This document shows, in pieces, positions 27,036 to 34,873 of a stretch of 34,873 bases of DNA. Numbering within the stretch: the first letter of the stretch is position 1; each line of letters opens with the position of its first letter. A program made the translations under genes and the position numbers. The DNA comes from Opitutia bacterium (lineage in GTDB: Bacteria; Verrucomicrobiota; Verrucomicrobiia; Opitutales; Opitutaceae), in the NCBI GenBank assembly GCA_947467625.1, contig CANIJN010000025.1, positions 1 through 34,873 of the forward strand. The letters run 5' to 3'. The notes below the pieces were generated by a model. That model was not told the origin of the DNA. It did no database searches and saw only the letters and a program-made list of their open reading frames with translations.

Positions 27036-29165
27036 ATGCACACCCTCACTCGTCGCTCTCTTTTGAAGTCGGCCGCAGTCGCCAGTGCGGCGTGGGCGGT
27101 TCCCCCTTTGCGTGCCGCTGAATCGGTCGCAGCGGTCACCCACTATCTCGCGGCGCACGCCCGGCCCGACGGCGGTTACGCTTTTGCGGACCAGCAGCGC
27201 TCGCACCTGACGCCGACTTACGCGGTGATCGGTGCGTATCGCTTGGTTGGACAGATGCCGCCGAACCGAGTCGCGCTCACGGACTATGTGCGCACGCACC
27301 ATCCGCGGGAACTCAAGAAACTCGAGCAAGAACGCCGGATTTTTGAGTTTCAACAGGTGCAGTCGCTCGTGTGGCTCGGCGATCCGGCGGGGGAGTTTCA
27401 CGAGCGGTTGAAGACGTGGACGGCGCCGTTGCCGTATTTGAAACAGTACGAACAACACGGATACCCGATCTTCCAGTCGGAGCTCGGGCTCGTGCAATGC
27501 CGGGCGCTGCTGGGCATGGATATCGAGCCGTTGAAGCCGGCGTTTTCGGATTACGTGACGGCGCGACGGCGTGCGAACGGGAGTTATAATAATACTCCGA
27601 CGGTCGACGGTGGTGACGGCCACGCGATGAATACGCTGTGGGGTCTACAGGCGGCGCGCGTGCTCGGATTGCCTGCGGATAAGAAGGCGGAGACGATCGC
27701 GTGGCTGCGGGCGTGCCAGGTGCCGAGCGGCGGGTTTACGTATCAGCCGAGTCCGGACTTTGGTGGCGTGGACGACGTGGCCTACACACGGGCGGCGTTG
27801 AAGGGGCTCAAGCTGCTCGGTGGCGAGCCGATGAACCGTGAGGCGTGTCTCGCGTGGTTGCGCTCGCTCGCGAATGCGGACGGCGGATTTGCTGATCGAC
27901 CGGGTTGGCTGAGCAATCCGCTCGCGACCTATTACGCGCTCGATGCGCTCGACGCGTTGGGTGAGGTGAAGACCGTGGCGACGATGGCGCGGCGGACGGC
28001 GCCGGCGAAGCTCGTGCTGCCAAGAAATTTACAGGTATGGTCGATCCAGATTGAATCACATGGCACGGGTAGTCCGGCTGAGGCGGTGGCGCTGGCGGCG
28101 GGGTTGCGCATCGATTTGTGGGGAGCGAAAAACGCGAAACCCGAGTGGCTGGCGCGGGTGCGGGCGCTGGCCGCGGAGCAGAAAGTGCCGGTGCAGTTTT
28201 TCCGGGCCAACGAAGAATACGGCACGTGGACCGATGTGCCCGGACTCGGGACTTACAGCCACATGAGCGATGTAATCGCGCCGGCCCACACGGATATCGG
28301 GCCGCCGCTCGGCACGCGGGGTGAGGCGTCGCCGCCGGTGTCTTGGCTGGAATTTCGCCAGCGGCGCATCGAGCCGTTGCAGGGCGGGCAGGGCCGGATG
28401 GTGTGGCAGTTTGGTGAAAACGAGGAATTGGTGCGGGCGCTCCTCGACGATTCGGTGGGGCGCGGCGGATTTGCGGCGATCAGCACGTTTCATTTCGGCA
28501 ATCCCGACTTCATGAACTCCGAGCCGTTTTTGCAGCGGTGGCGCGGGCTGATTCCGTATATCGGATTACAGGATGCGCACGGCACCGAGCCGTGGTGGTT
28601 TGCCGATCAGACGACTGGCTATCGCACGCTCTTTCTGGCGACGGAGCCGACGTGGGGAGGCTGGCTGAATGCGTTACAGCAGAACTGGGTCGTCGCCGTG
28701 CGGCACGATGACATGAGCCGCGGCGAGACGTGGATGCACAGCGGCTCGGACGAAGTCCGCGATTTCGTACAGGCGCGCGAAAGCGATTGGCGCTGGTGGA
28801 GTGGTGACCAAGCCAAGGCGTGTCGGCCGCTGGTATCGCTCGTGGCGCTGCGACCCGAGGATGAGTTTGAGGTGGGACGGCCGGCGCAGGGGATCGCGTT
28901 ACGGGTGCGCTGTGCTTGGAAGAATACGCCCCAAGGAATGCCGCAGACACCGCTTGCGGAGTTTGTGAAGTTACGGGTAGGCGGTGCGGACGTGCTGCCG
29001 ACACTCGTGGAGCGGAAGCGGCCGAACGGGAACGGGCTCGCGGATCGGTATCACCTCTACGTGTTGCCAGAGGGCGCGGATGGGAAAACGGGCACGCGCA
29101 CCGCAACCGTGGTGGCGAGGGAGATTGTGACGAAGCGCGAGGTAACGCAGACGGTGCGGTTTTAG
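27036..29165 (+). CDS. Tat-exported alpha/alpha-toroid (prenyltransferase-like) protein with C-terminal extension
   Basis: This 709-residue protein has a Tat signal (T5-R6-R7-S-L-L-K followed by an alanine-rich stretch to RAAES). Residues about 30-315 show helix pairs with glycine-rich turns like those of prenyltransferase/squalene-cyclase toroids: DGGYAF (45-50), NGSYNNTP (181-188), SGGFTYQPSPDFGGVDDVAYT (split over 231-251) and ADGGFAD (281-287). From about 330 to 600 there is a different domain with SIQIESHGTG, TFHFGNPDFM, DAHGTEPWWFADQTTGY and AVRHDDMSRGE, reminiscent of PHP/amidohydrolase barrels. The final 110 residues are beta-rich and sandwich-like. It is exported folded, so a cofactor or complex partner is possible. 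It begins seven bases after the receptor gene and is probably co-translated with it. Function unknown. Confidence 0.8.
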   Translation: MHTLTRRSLLKSAAVASAAWAVPPLRAAESVAAVTHYLAAHARPDGGYAFADQQRSHLTPTYAVIGAYRLVGQMPPNRVALTDYVRTHHPRELKKLEQERRIFEFQQVQSLVWLGDPAGEFHERLKTWTAPLPYLKQYEQHGYPIFQSELGLVQCRALLGMDIEPLKPAFSDYVTARRRANGSYNNTPTVDGGDGHAMNTLWGLQAARVLGLPADKKAETIAWLRACQVPSGGFTYQPSPDFGGVDDVAYTRAALKGLKLLGGEPMNREACLAWLRSLANADGGFADRPGWLSNPLATYYALDALDALGEVKTVATMARRTAPAKLVLPRNLQVWSIQIESHGTGSPAEAVALAAGLRIDLWGAKNAKPEWLARVRALAAEQKVPVQFFRANEEYGTWTDVPGLGTYSHMSDVIAPAHTDIGPPLGTRGEASPPVSWLEFRQRRIEPLQGGQGRMVWQFGENEELVRALLDDSVGRGGFAAISTFHFGNPDFMNSEPFLQRWRGLIPYIGLQDAHGTEPWWFADQTTGYRTLFLATEPTWGGWLNALQQNWVVAVRHDDMSRGETWMHSGSDEVRDFVQARESDWRWWSGDQAKACRPLVSLVALRPEDEFEVGRPAQGIALRVRCAWKNTPQGMPQTPLAEFVKLRVGGADVLPTLVERKRPNGNGLADRYHLYVLPEGADGKTGTRTATVVAREIVTKREVTQTVRF

Positions 29166-29237
29166 GTTTCGAGGGCTGCTGCTCTTCGGCCAGCCGTCGG
29201 GGAAATCGCGTTCGTGGCACGGCGACGCGCGGAGGTG

Positions 29238-32200
29238 CTATAACGTTTCAATAAACGTCAGCAGGTCGGCCATGTCTTGCAGGGACAGGCCGGCTTCGAG
29301 GCCTTCGGGCATCAGGCTTTTTCCGGAGGAACTGCTGCCGCGGACGTTCGCGCGAGCGAGCACGACTTCGGCGCCACCCATGATTTTGAGCGAGAGGCCG
29401 GTCGCGTCGTCGCGGGTAATTATGCCGGCGTAGGCATTGCCGTCTTTCGTGGTGACATCGTAGGCGATGTACTGGGGCGCGACCTCCTTGTGCGGTTCGA
29501 GGATCGCGGTGAGCAGGCCATCGCGGCCGCGTGTTTTTACCGTGATGAGATCGGGCCCGACCGCGATCCCTCCGACGCTCCCGGCTTGGTGGCAGACGAT
29601 GCAGCGTGTTTGAAACTGGATACGTCCGCGTGAGGCGTCGCCGGCGGTGGTGACGGCGGGTTGAAACGTGATCGTGACCTCGGCGCGAGATGGCGGAATC
29701 ACGGAGGCGAGGGCGGTCTTCGCGAGCGCGGTGACGGAGGGGCTTTTGTGGTGCGTGAGGCTTTGGACCTGCGTGGCGGGCAACTCGGTGGGCTTGATCG
29801 TGCCGGCCTTGATGGCGTGGAGGAGGGCGGTCGCGCGATCTTCGCGGGCGACGAGGGTGGCGAGGGCGGTCTCCTTGGTGGCGGGTAGGTAGTGGGGCCA
29901 CGCGCGGATCAGCGCGGCGCTGACCTCGGGGGTGGTGTGTTGCGCGAGGGACTTAATCGCGGCGGACTGGATCGTGGCGGGTTGGCCGGGGGCGAGACAG
30001 GCCATGAGCGGCTCGCGCGATTGAGCGTACGTCGCGACATCGAGGAGTTCGATGGCCTCGAGGCGGGCGGGTGTCGGGGACGCGGAATCGGCGACGGTTG
30101 TGGCGGCGCGGGTGAAGAGGGCGGTGAGTTTGTGCGCGGTGTCGGCTTTGGCGATGGTGGTGCTGGCCCGACGCAGACCGTCACCGAGGGCGCGTAACCA
30201 GAGCGGGCTGGTGCCGGGTTGGGCGACGAAATCAATGAGCGCGGCACGATCGGCGGCGGGCGCGGAGGCGGCCTGAATTTCGATGAGCTTCGCGACGAAC
30301 GCTGCTGATTTTTTCGCAGTGGCGAGGTCACGCGTGAGCGCGGGGAAGAGCACGCTGTTCACGAGGGCGGGCGGGCCGCTGAGGAGGGCGGTGGAAATCC
30401 ACGAGTCGGAGAAATCACGGGCGGCCAGTTGCGCGTAGGCGGTGGCGAGGTCCGGCGAGGATTGGACGGTGAAGGCGAGTTGGTAGCGCACGCGGTCGTC
30501 GGGGTCGTTGACGAGGGCGGAGAGTTGAGCGGCGAGTGCAGGGGAAAGGGAACTGCGGCCGATGAGTTTTTCGGCGTAGACGATCCCGTGTTCGCGGAGA
30601 CGGGCATCGCGGTCGGCGAGCGTGGCTAGCACGGATGCTTCGGTGAGTGCGGCGAGACCATCGAGGACGCCGAGGGCGTGATGTTTCGCGAGCGGCGACT
30701 TCGAATCGCGGATGAGTGTAGCGAGCAGGGGAACCGCGGATTTGTCCTGACGTTCGTAGAGGAGACGCGCGGCGGTGTCGCGGTGCCAGCCGTTCGGGTG
30801 CGCGAGGGTGGCGACGAGTTCGGCGGTCGTGGCGGAGCCGAGGGCGACGCGGGTGCGGCGGTGCCAGCCGGTCGTCGTGGGGACGACACGATAGATGCGA
30901 CCGCGGTCGTTGCCGTTGTTGAGGTCGAGGTGCTGCTTGATCTCCTCAGGGAGGCTCCACGGGTGCTCGATGATTTCGCGATACATGTCGCAAACATGGA
31001 GGGTGCCGTCGGGGGCGTTGGCAAAATTCACGACGCGGACCCACGTGTCGGTGCTGGCGGCGAACTCGAGGTTTTGTTCGTCGGCGGGACGGCGGCCGAT
31101 GAGGCTCACGCCGTCGGGGTAGATTTTTTTGCGATGGATCAGTTGGCCGCCGGCATCGCCGCTGAAGGTGTTATTGACGAAGTCGTCGCCGTAGGCATCG
31201 CCACGGAAAACGGTCGTGCCCGTGGCGCCGGTGAAATAGCCGCTGACGCGACCACCGCCCTCGACGGCGCCCTTGACGACGCCACTGATCCGCCAGCGCG
31301 TGCGCACGATGCGCCAGGGTTCGTCAGGGCTGATCCGATACACCTCGGCGGCACCCCCATCGGCGGCGATGCTCTGGCGGGTGGGCGGCAGGGTGAAGAA
31401 AGGGTTGCGCGCGGCGTAACGATCATCGTAAACGAAAAACTGGAGGTGGTCGGAATTCGAGCAGGCGAATTTGCGGCCGTAGTTGTCGAAGCTCATGCCG
31501 TATTGTGCGCCGCCGCTCTCGAAGCCGAATTCGTAGGTACGCGGGTCGAACCAAAAATCGCGCCCGGCGATTTCCTCGGCGGGCTGGCCGAGACGTTTCG
31601 GACTGGAGATTTTGCCGCGGTTGCCGGGACCGCCCTGGACGTGGATGCGGTTGTCCTGACTCCACTGGAGACTGTTGAGCATGGCTTGGACGTTGAGCGC
31701 TTTGAGGCCGGTGCCGAAGCCGGTGAACGCGATTTCGCGGCCGTCGGCGCGGCCGTCGCCGTCTTTATCTTCGAAACGCCAGATGTTGGGCGAGGCCGCG
31801 ACGAAGAGGCCGCCGTTGGCCCAGATGAGGCCGGTGGGCAACGGGAGATCGTCGGCGAAGACGGTACTGGTTTCGTAGAAGCCGTCGCCATCTTTGTCCT
31901 CGAGCATTGAAATGCGGCCGAGGTGGGGTGTGCGGTCGCGTTCCTCCGAGTAGTCGATCATTTCGCAGACGAACATCCGGCCGTTTTCGTCGAACGAGAT
32001 CGCGATGGGATCGCGGACCTGGGGTTCGTGGGTGACGAACTCGATTTTGAAGCCGGGCTTCACTTTCCATGTGGCGACGGCGTCTTTCGGCGCGACGGCG
32101 GGGTAGCGCGGAAGTTCTTTGGCGGGATCAAAGGCGGTGCTGGCGCGGGAGTTCGCGGCGGGCGCGGTGGCGTTGGGATTGCGCGTGGTGAGGCCGTCGG

Positions 32201-32270
32201 GGGCTGCAGGGGCGTTGGCGGCAAAAGCACAAGAAGCGGCGGAGAGGGAGGCGAGGAGGAATAGCTTCAT
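29238..32270 (-). CDS. PVC-type secreted propeller/HEAT protein with CxxCH cytochrome domain
   Basis: This 1010-residue protein has the same architecture as the one at 2484-5480 but diverges strongly from it. A short signal peptide (MKLFLLASLSAASCAFA-AN) leads into a propeller domain with KVKPGFKIEFVTHEPQVRDP, NGRMFVCEMIDYSEERD, two acidic loops (EDKDGDGFYETS, EDKDGDGRADGRE) and CDMYREIIEHPWS. HEAT-type helical repeats occupy about 480-870. The C terminus has one haem motif, C890-I-V-C893-H, followed by GIAVGPDL and SLMPEGLEAGL. It is probably a periplasmic oxidoreductase passing electrons to the respiratory chain. It converges on the Tat toroid gene and lies at the edge of the sulfatase/receptor block. 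The exact substrate is unknown. Confidence 0.88.
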   Translation of the reverse strand: MKLFLLASLSAASCAFAANAPAAPDGLTTRNPNATAPAANSRASTAFDPAKELPRYPAVAPKDAVATWKVKPGFKIEFVTHEPQVRDPIAISFDENGRMFVCEMIDYSEERDRTPHLGRISMLEDKDGDGFYETSTVFADDLPLPTGLIWANGGLFVAASPNIWRFEDKDGDGRADGREIAFTGFGTGLKALNVQAMLNSLQWSQDNRIHVQGGPGNRGKISSPKRLGQPAEEIAGRDFWFDPRTYEFGFESGGAQYGMSFDNYGRKFACSNSDHLQFFVYDDRYAARNPFFTLPPTRQSIAADGGAAEVYRISPDEPWRIVRTRWRISGVVKGAVEGGGRVSGYFTGATGTTVFRGDAYGDDFVNNTFSGDAGGQLIHRKKIYPDGVSLIGRRPADEQNLEFAASTDTWVRVVNFANAPDGTLHVCDMYREIIEHPWSLPEEIKQHLDLNNGNDRGRIYRVVPTTTGWHRRTRVALGSATTAELVATLAHPNGWHRDTAARLLYERQDKSAVPLLATLIRDSKSPLAKHHALGVLDGLAALTEASVLATLADRDARLREHGIVYAEKLIGRSSLSPALAAQLSALVNDPDDRVRYQLAFTVQSSPDLATAYAQLAARDFSDSWISTALLSGPPALVNSVLFPALTRDLATAKKSAAFVAKLIEIQAASAPAADRAALIDFVAQPGTSPLWLRALGDGLRRASTTIAKADTAHKLTALFTRAATTVADSASPTPARLEAIELLDVATYAQSREPLMACLAPGQPATIQSAAIKSLAQHTTPEVSAALIRAWPHYLPATKETALATLVAREDRATALLHAIKAGTIKPTELPATQVQSLTHHKSPSVTALAKTALASVIPPSRAEVTITFQPAVTTAGDASRGRIQFQTRCIVCHQAGSVGGIAVGPDLITVKTRGRDGLLTAILEPHKEVAPQYIAYDVTTKDGNAYAGIITRDDATGLSLKIMGGAEVVLARANVRGSSSSGKSLMPEGLEAGLSLQDMADLLTFIETL

Positions 32271-33102
32271 CGGGGGCGGCGGTGGCGGTGGGTGTCAGCG
32301 TGGCCGCTAAGCTGGAGGTAAGTGAGAAGCGACTTCAATCGCGTTTTGAGGCCGGCGACGGAGACGTCTTTTAGGGCCGCCAATTCAGAACGGTGGACGC
32401 AGGCGAGAAGACAGCCCCGCTTGTTCGGAACTCGGCGTTGGTTTTCTCGATGGAGCGAACATGAGACAGATGGAGGGATGAGAGCGTGCAGATCTCGAAT
32501 GTTTGCGCTGCGCACACGCTCGCGCGCACGCGACGCCCGTCGGGAAGAGGAGGCCGACGATGGCAGGGTGAGCGTGACGTGGAGCGTCGATAGCGGGGTG
32601 AGGCGCTGGCTTATTTTTCTCGCTCCACTTTTCCGACAAATGGATCGCAGTGTTTTAGCAGAAAGATGGGGTTAGAATGATTTCTGTGACGATGGTCCGC
32701 GGGGGCGGTGCGAAGGTGCGGGGTGGGACGGGGTTTTGAGGGCCGGCGGTTGGGAAATCGATCGGTTTACTTCAGTTCGGCGAGGGAGCATTGAGCGGGG
32801 GAGGGGCGCGGGGCTGCAGCACATTTTGCAAGGCTAGGCGGTGCTCAAAACGGACTGACTGAGCGAATGGGATTAGGGCGGACTGCGGTCAGCCCGGCTT
32901 TTCGAACCGTGCGGCAGGTGATGGCACGAGGCACACGTGGCGGGAATCCGGCGGCGATTCCGTCGCTGAGACGAGGGCGGGGACGAAGATGGGGACGAGG
33001 ATGGGCGAAAGGTAGAGACGGGAAACCTCGGCGTTGGTTTGAATGTATCCCAATTTTGAGGCGCCGTCTTGCGCTCCCGGCGAGGATTCTTCCCATAGGG
33101 CC
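32271..33102. other. Long gap between the PVC cytochrome and the peptide-binding lipoprotein
   Basis: I see no convincing gene in these 832 bases. A plus-strand frame at 32322-32675 (117 residues, rich in arginine and tryptophan) lacks any motif. A minus-strand frame ending at 32267 overlaps the cytochrome start by four bases; its last part (LAALKDVSVAGLKTRLKSLL) is only vaguely like a sigma-factor tail. A 12-base near-perfect tandem repeat, GGGGACGA(A/G)GAT, spans 32979-33002. The stretch presumably holds promoters for both flanking divergent genes, but no clear -35/-10 pair stands out. Confidence 0.55.
32979..33002. repeat. Two-copy 12-bp tandem repeat
   Basis: GGGGACGAAGAT (32979-32990) is followed directly by GGGGACGAGGAT (32991-33002), with one difference. 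It lies about 100 bases upstream of the peptide-binding lipoprotein start. It could be a regulator site or simple sequence slippage. Confidence 0.5.
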
Positions 33103-34734
33103 ATGACTATTCGCCGCTCTCCCTGGCTTTATTGTTCTGTCGCCGCGCTTTTCTGGTTGGCTGGATGCAGTCAGCCAGAACCCAAGTCTGGCCTGAGCAC
33201 ATCGGCGGTCAGCACCGGGGGGCGCACGGTGCTTAACTTCGGCAACGGCACCGAACCGCAGGATCTCGACCCGCAGATCGTCACGGGGGTGCCGGAGAAC
33301 AAGATCGTCAACGCGCTCTTTGAAGGCCTCGTGGCCGAGGGGCCTACCGGTTCCGACACGGTAGGTGGTGTCGCCAAGCGGTGGGAGATTTCGGAGGATG
33401 GGCGGGTCTATACGTTTTTCCTGCGCACCACGGCCAAGTGGTCCAACGGTGATCCGATCACAGCGCAGGACTTCGTAGCCTCCTATCGCCGCATGCTGAC
33501 GCCCTCGCTGGCTGCCGAATATGCCTACAAACTCCATCACGTCGTCGGCGCAGAGGCGTTCAACAAGGGCGAGCTGAAAGATTTCACGCAGGTCGGCTTT
33601 GCGGCGCCCGACGCGCACACGCTGCGGATCACGTTGAAGCACCGCGTACCGTTTCTCATCGAGGCCATGAAGCATTACTCGTGGTTTCCGGTGCACATCC
33701 CGACGGTGGAGAAATTTGGCGGGCTGGCGCGCAAGGGCTCGGCGTGGACGCGGCCGGAAAATCTCGTGGGTAACGGACCGTTTGTGCTGAAGGAATGGCG
33801 GCCGAACCAGCGGATCGTCGTGAGCCGGTCGGCGACCTATTGGGACCGGGAGCACGTGAAACTGGAGACGATTAACTTCCTGCCGACGGAGAGCATCGAC
33901 ACGGAGGAGCGGATGTTTCGCACCGGGCAGGTGGACCGCACCAACGAGCTGCCGAACACCAAGATCGACACCTACAAACGTGACTATGCGGCGAGTTACC
34001 GGCAGGATCCCTACTTTGGAGTGTATTTCTACCGGGTGAATGTGACGAAGGCACCGCTCAACGACAAACGCGTCCGCCGCGCGCTGGCGTTGGCCATCGA
34101 CCGGGAATCGCTCGTGCGCAATGTGACGCGGGGCGGCCAGCAGCCGGCCTATAATTTTTGTCCGCCCTCGCCGATGTTTACCTCGCAAGCGCGGATCGAC
34201 GGTGATCTCGCCGAAGCGAAACGTTTACTGGCCGAGGCGGGTTTTCCTGCGGGGCGGGGCTTTCCGAAGGTGGATATCCTTTACAACACTTCCGAGAACC
34301 ACCGCGCGATCGCGGAGGCGATTCAGCAAATGTGGCGTACACGCCTCGGGGTGGAGATTGGGTTGGCGAACCAAGAGTGGAAGGTGTATCTGGATTCCCA
34401 GGATACATTGAACTATGATCTCTGCCGGGCTGGGTGGATCGCCGACTATACGGACCCGAACACGTTTATGGACATGTGGGTCACGGGCGGCGGCAACAAC
34501 GACACCGGCTGGAGTAACGCGACCTATGATGCGCTTGTGCGGACGTCACTGGCAGCGGGCAGTGAGACGGAGCGTCTGGCGAGCTACCAGAAGATGGAAG
34601 TGATGCTGGCGGACGAGTTGCCAATCATTCCGATTTATTTCTACACGCGCGTCTTCGCGGTGAATCCGAAACTACGCTACGTCCCCAATGCGATCGACAA
34701 CCGAAATTGGAAGTTTGTAGAGTTTCTGCCTTGA
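33103..34734 (+). CDS. oppA: Peptide ABC transporter substrate-binding lipoprotein (OppA family)
   Basis: This 543-residue lipoprotein has a basic N terminus (MTIRRSPW), a hydrophobic stretch and the lipobox L19-A-G-C22. The mature protein follows the SBP family 5 pattern: LNFGNGTEPQDLDPQIVTG, VGGVAKRWEISEDGRVYTF, AKWSNGDPITAQDFVASYRRML, LVGNGPFVLKEWRPNQRIVV, NDKRVRRALALAIDRESLV, LCRAGWIADYTDPNTFMDMW and LPIIPIYFYTRVFAVNP. It captures oligopeptides for an Opp-type ABC transporter. The permease and ATPase genes would be expected downstream, beyond the window. The ATG at 33103 is chosen over one 60 bases earlier because it gives the lipoprotein signal directly. Murein-peptide or other peptide specificity cannot be told apart. 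Confidence 0.93.
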   Translation: MTIRRSPWLYCSVAALFWLAGCSQPEPKSGLSTSAVSTGGRTVLNFGNGTEPQDLDPQIVTGVPENKIVNALFEGLVAEGPTGSDTVGGVAKRWEISEDGRVYTFFLRTTAKWSNGDPITAQDFVASYRRMLTPSLAAEYAYKLHHVVGAEAFNKGELKDFTQVGFAAPDAHTLRITLKHRVPFLIEAMKHYSWFPVHIPTVEKFGGLARKGSAWTRPENLVGNGPFVLKEWRPNQRIVVSRSATYWDREHVKLETINFLPTESIDTEERMFRTGQVDRTNELPNTKIDTYKRDYAASYRQDPYFGVYFYRVNVTKAPLNDKRVRRALALAIDRESLVRNVTRGGQQPAYNFCPPSPMFTSQARIDGDLAEAKRLLAEAGFPAGRGFPKVDILYNTSENHRAIAEAIQQMWRTRLGVEIGLANQEWKVYLDSQDTLNYDLCRAGWIADYTDPNTFMDMWVTGGGNNDTGWSNATYDALVRTSLAAGSETERLASYQKMEVMLADELPIIPIYFYTRVFAVNPKLRYVPNAIDNRNWKFVEFLP

Positions 34735-34823
34735 GCCGAGTGCCTTAGCCCCAATACTGTTCACTTATAAGAGGGCGCAGCGATGACGGGCGGATAGAAC
34801 TGAACCTGAGTGGGGGCTCGGGC

Positions 34824-34873
34824 GTGACGCAGTGGATAGCCGGACATTTTTCGTTTGAGTCCGCGGGGAATCC
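34824..34873 (+). CDS. Possible start of a further gene (partial)
   Basis: A GTG at 34824 opens a frame to the right edge (first residues MTQWIAGHFSFESAGNP). A G-rich, Shine-Dalgarno-like GAGTGGGGG precedes it. Only 50 bases are visible, so this may be coincidence. The peptide does not look like an Opp permease. Confidence 0.25.
   Translation, partial: MTQWIAGHFSFESAGN

Noticed and set aside
32888-32915. TTCGAA motif resembling a tRNA T-loop
   Set aside because: The flanking bases do not pair into a T-stem, and no acceptor or anticodon arm can be drawn.
32845-34188. 447-residue minus-strand open frame
   Set aside because: It is antisense to the peptide-binding lipoprotein, which has a lipobox and SBP family 5 motifs.
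34824-34873. tRNA-like 5' pattern (CAGTGGATAG) near the right edge
   Set aside because: The following stem CGGAC/GTCCG has a 13-base loop instead of seven and the window ends before a T-arm, so a tRNA is not supported.

Overview
The window looks like chromosomal DNA of a GC-rich member of the Verrucomicrobiota, most likely of the Opitutaceae type. Four things point there: two long secreted propeller/HEAT/cytochrome proteins with a C-terminal CxxCH haem motif, as found in the Planctomycetota-Verrucomicrobiota group; three secreted sulfatases; a TonB-dependent receptor with a VELSPFEV-type entry to its plug; and a Tat-exported alpha/alpha-toroid protein. The assignment rests on gene content only. 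I saw no rRNA, tRNA, CRISPR array or intact insertion sequence.

Layout. Positions 1-1068 hold the end of a sugar ABC transporter (ATPase C-terminus, then the permease). Positions 1095-5480 (minus) hold a cytochrome-type PVC protein followed by a sulfatase, an apparent two-gene operon. Positions 5728-8385 hold metK-ahcY, the S-adenosylmethionine cycle, closed by a strong terminator. Positions 8718-20225 are mostly housekeeping: an HTH/metallo-beta-lactamase fusion divergent from an SDR oxidoreductase, a small basic DNA-binding-like protein, a class IV aminotransferase, a MoeB/ThiF-rhodanese protein, ruvX, a HAD hydrolase, the tightly packed truA-comF-accD-folC run, and a divergent purA on the minus strand.

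Positions 20465-29165 form the main accessory block: sulfatase, a small type II toxin-antitoxin pair, sulfatase, TonB-dependent receptor, and a 709-residue Tat-exported toroid protein. All are on the plus strand and closely spaced. A second PVC cytochrome protein lies convergent at 29238-32270. After an approximately 830-base gap with no convincing gene comes an OppA-type peptide-binding lipoprotein (33103-34734).

The sulfatases, receptor, toroid protein and PVC cytochromes are all predicted to be exported. They fit a programme for capturing and desulfating a sulfated glycan or similar polymer, with the cytochrome proteins possibly oxidising released sugars; this is inference. The most unusual single observations are an AccD lacking all four zinc-ribbon cysteines, the composite Tat toroid protein next to the receptor, the HTH-metallo-beta-lactamase fusion with a palindrome beside its start, and a perfect 14-bp inverted repeat at the end of the folC/purA gap.
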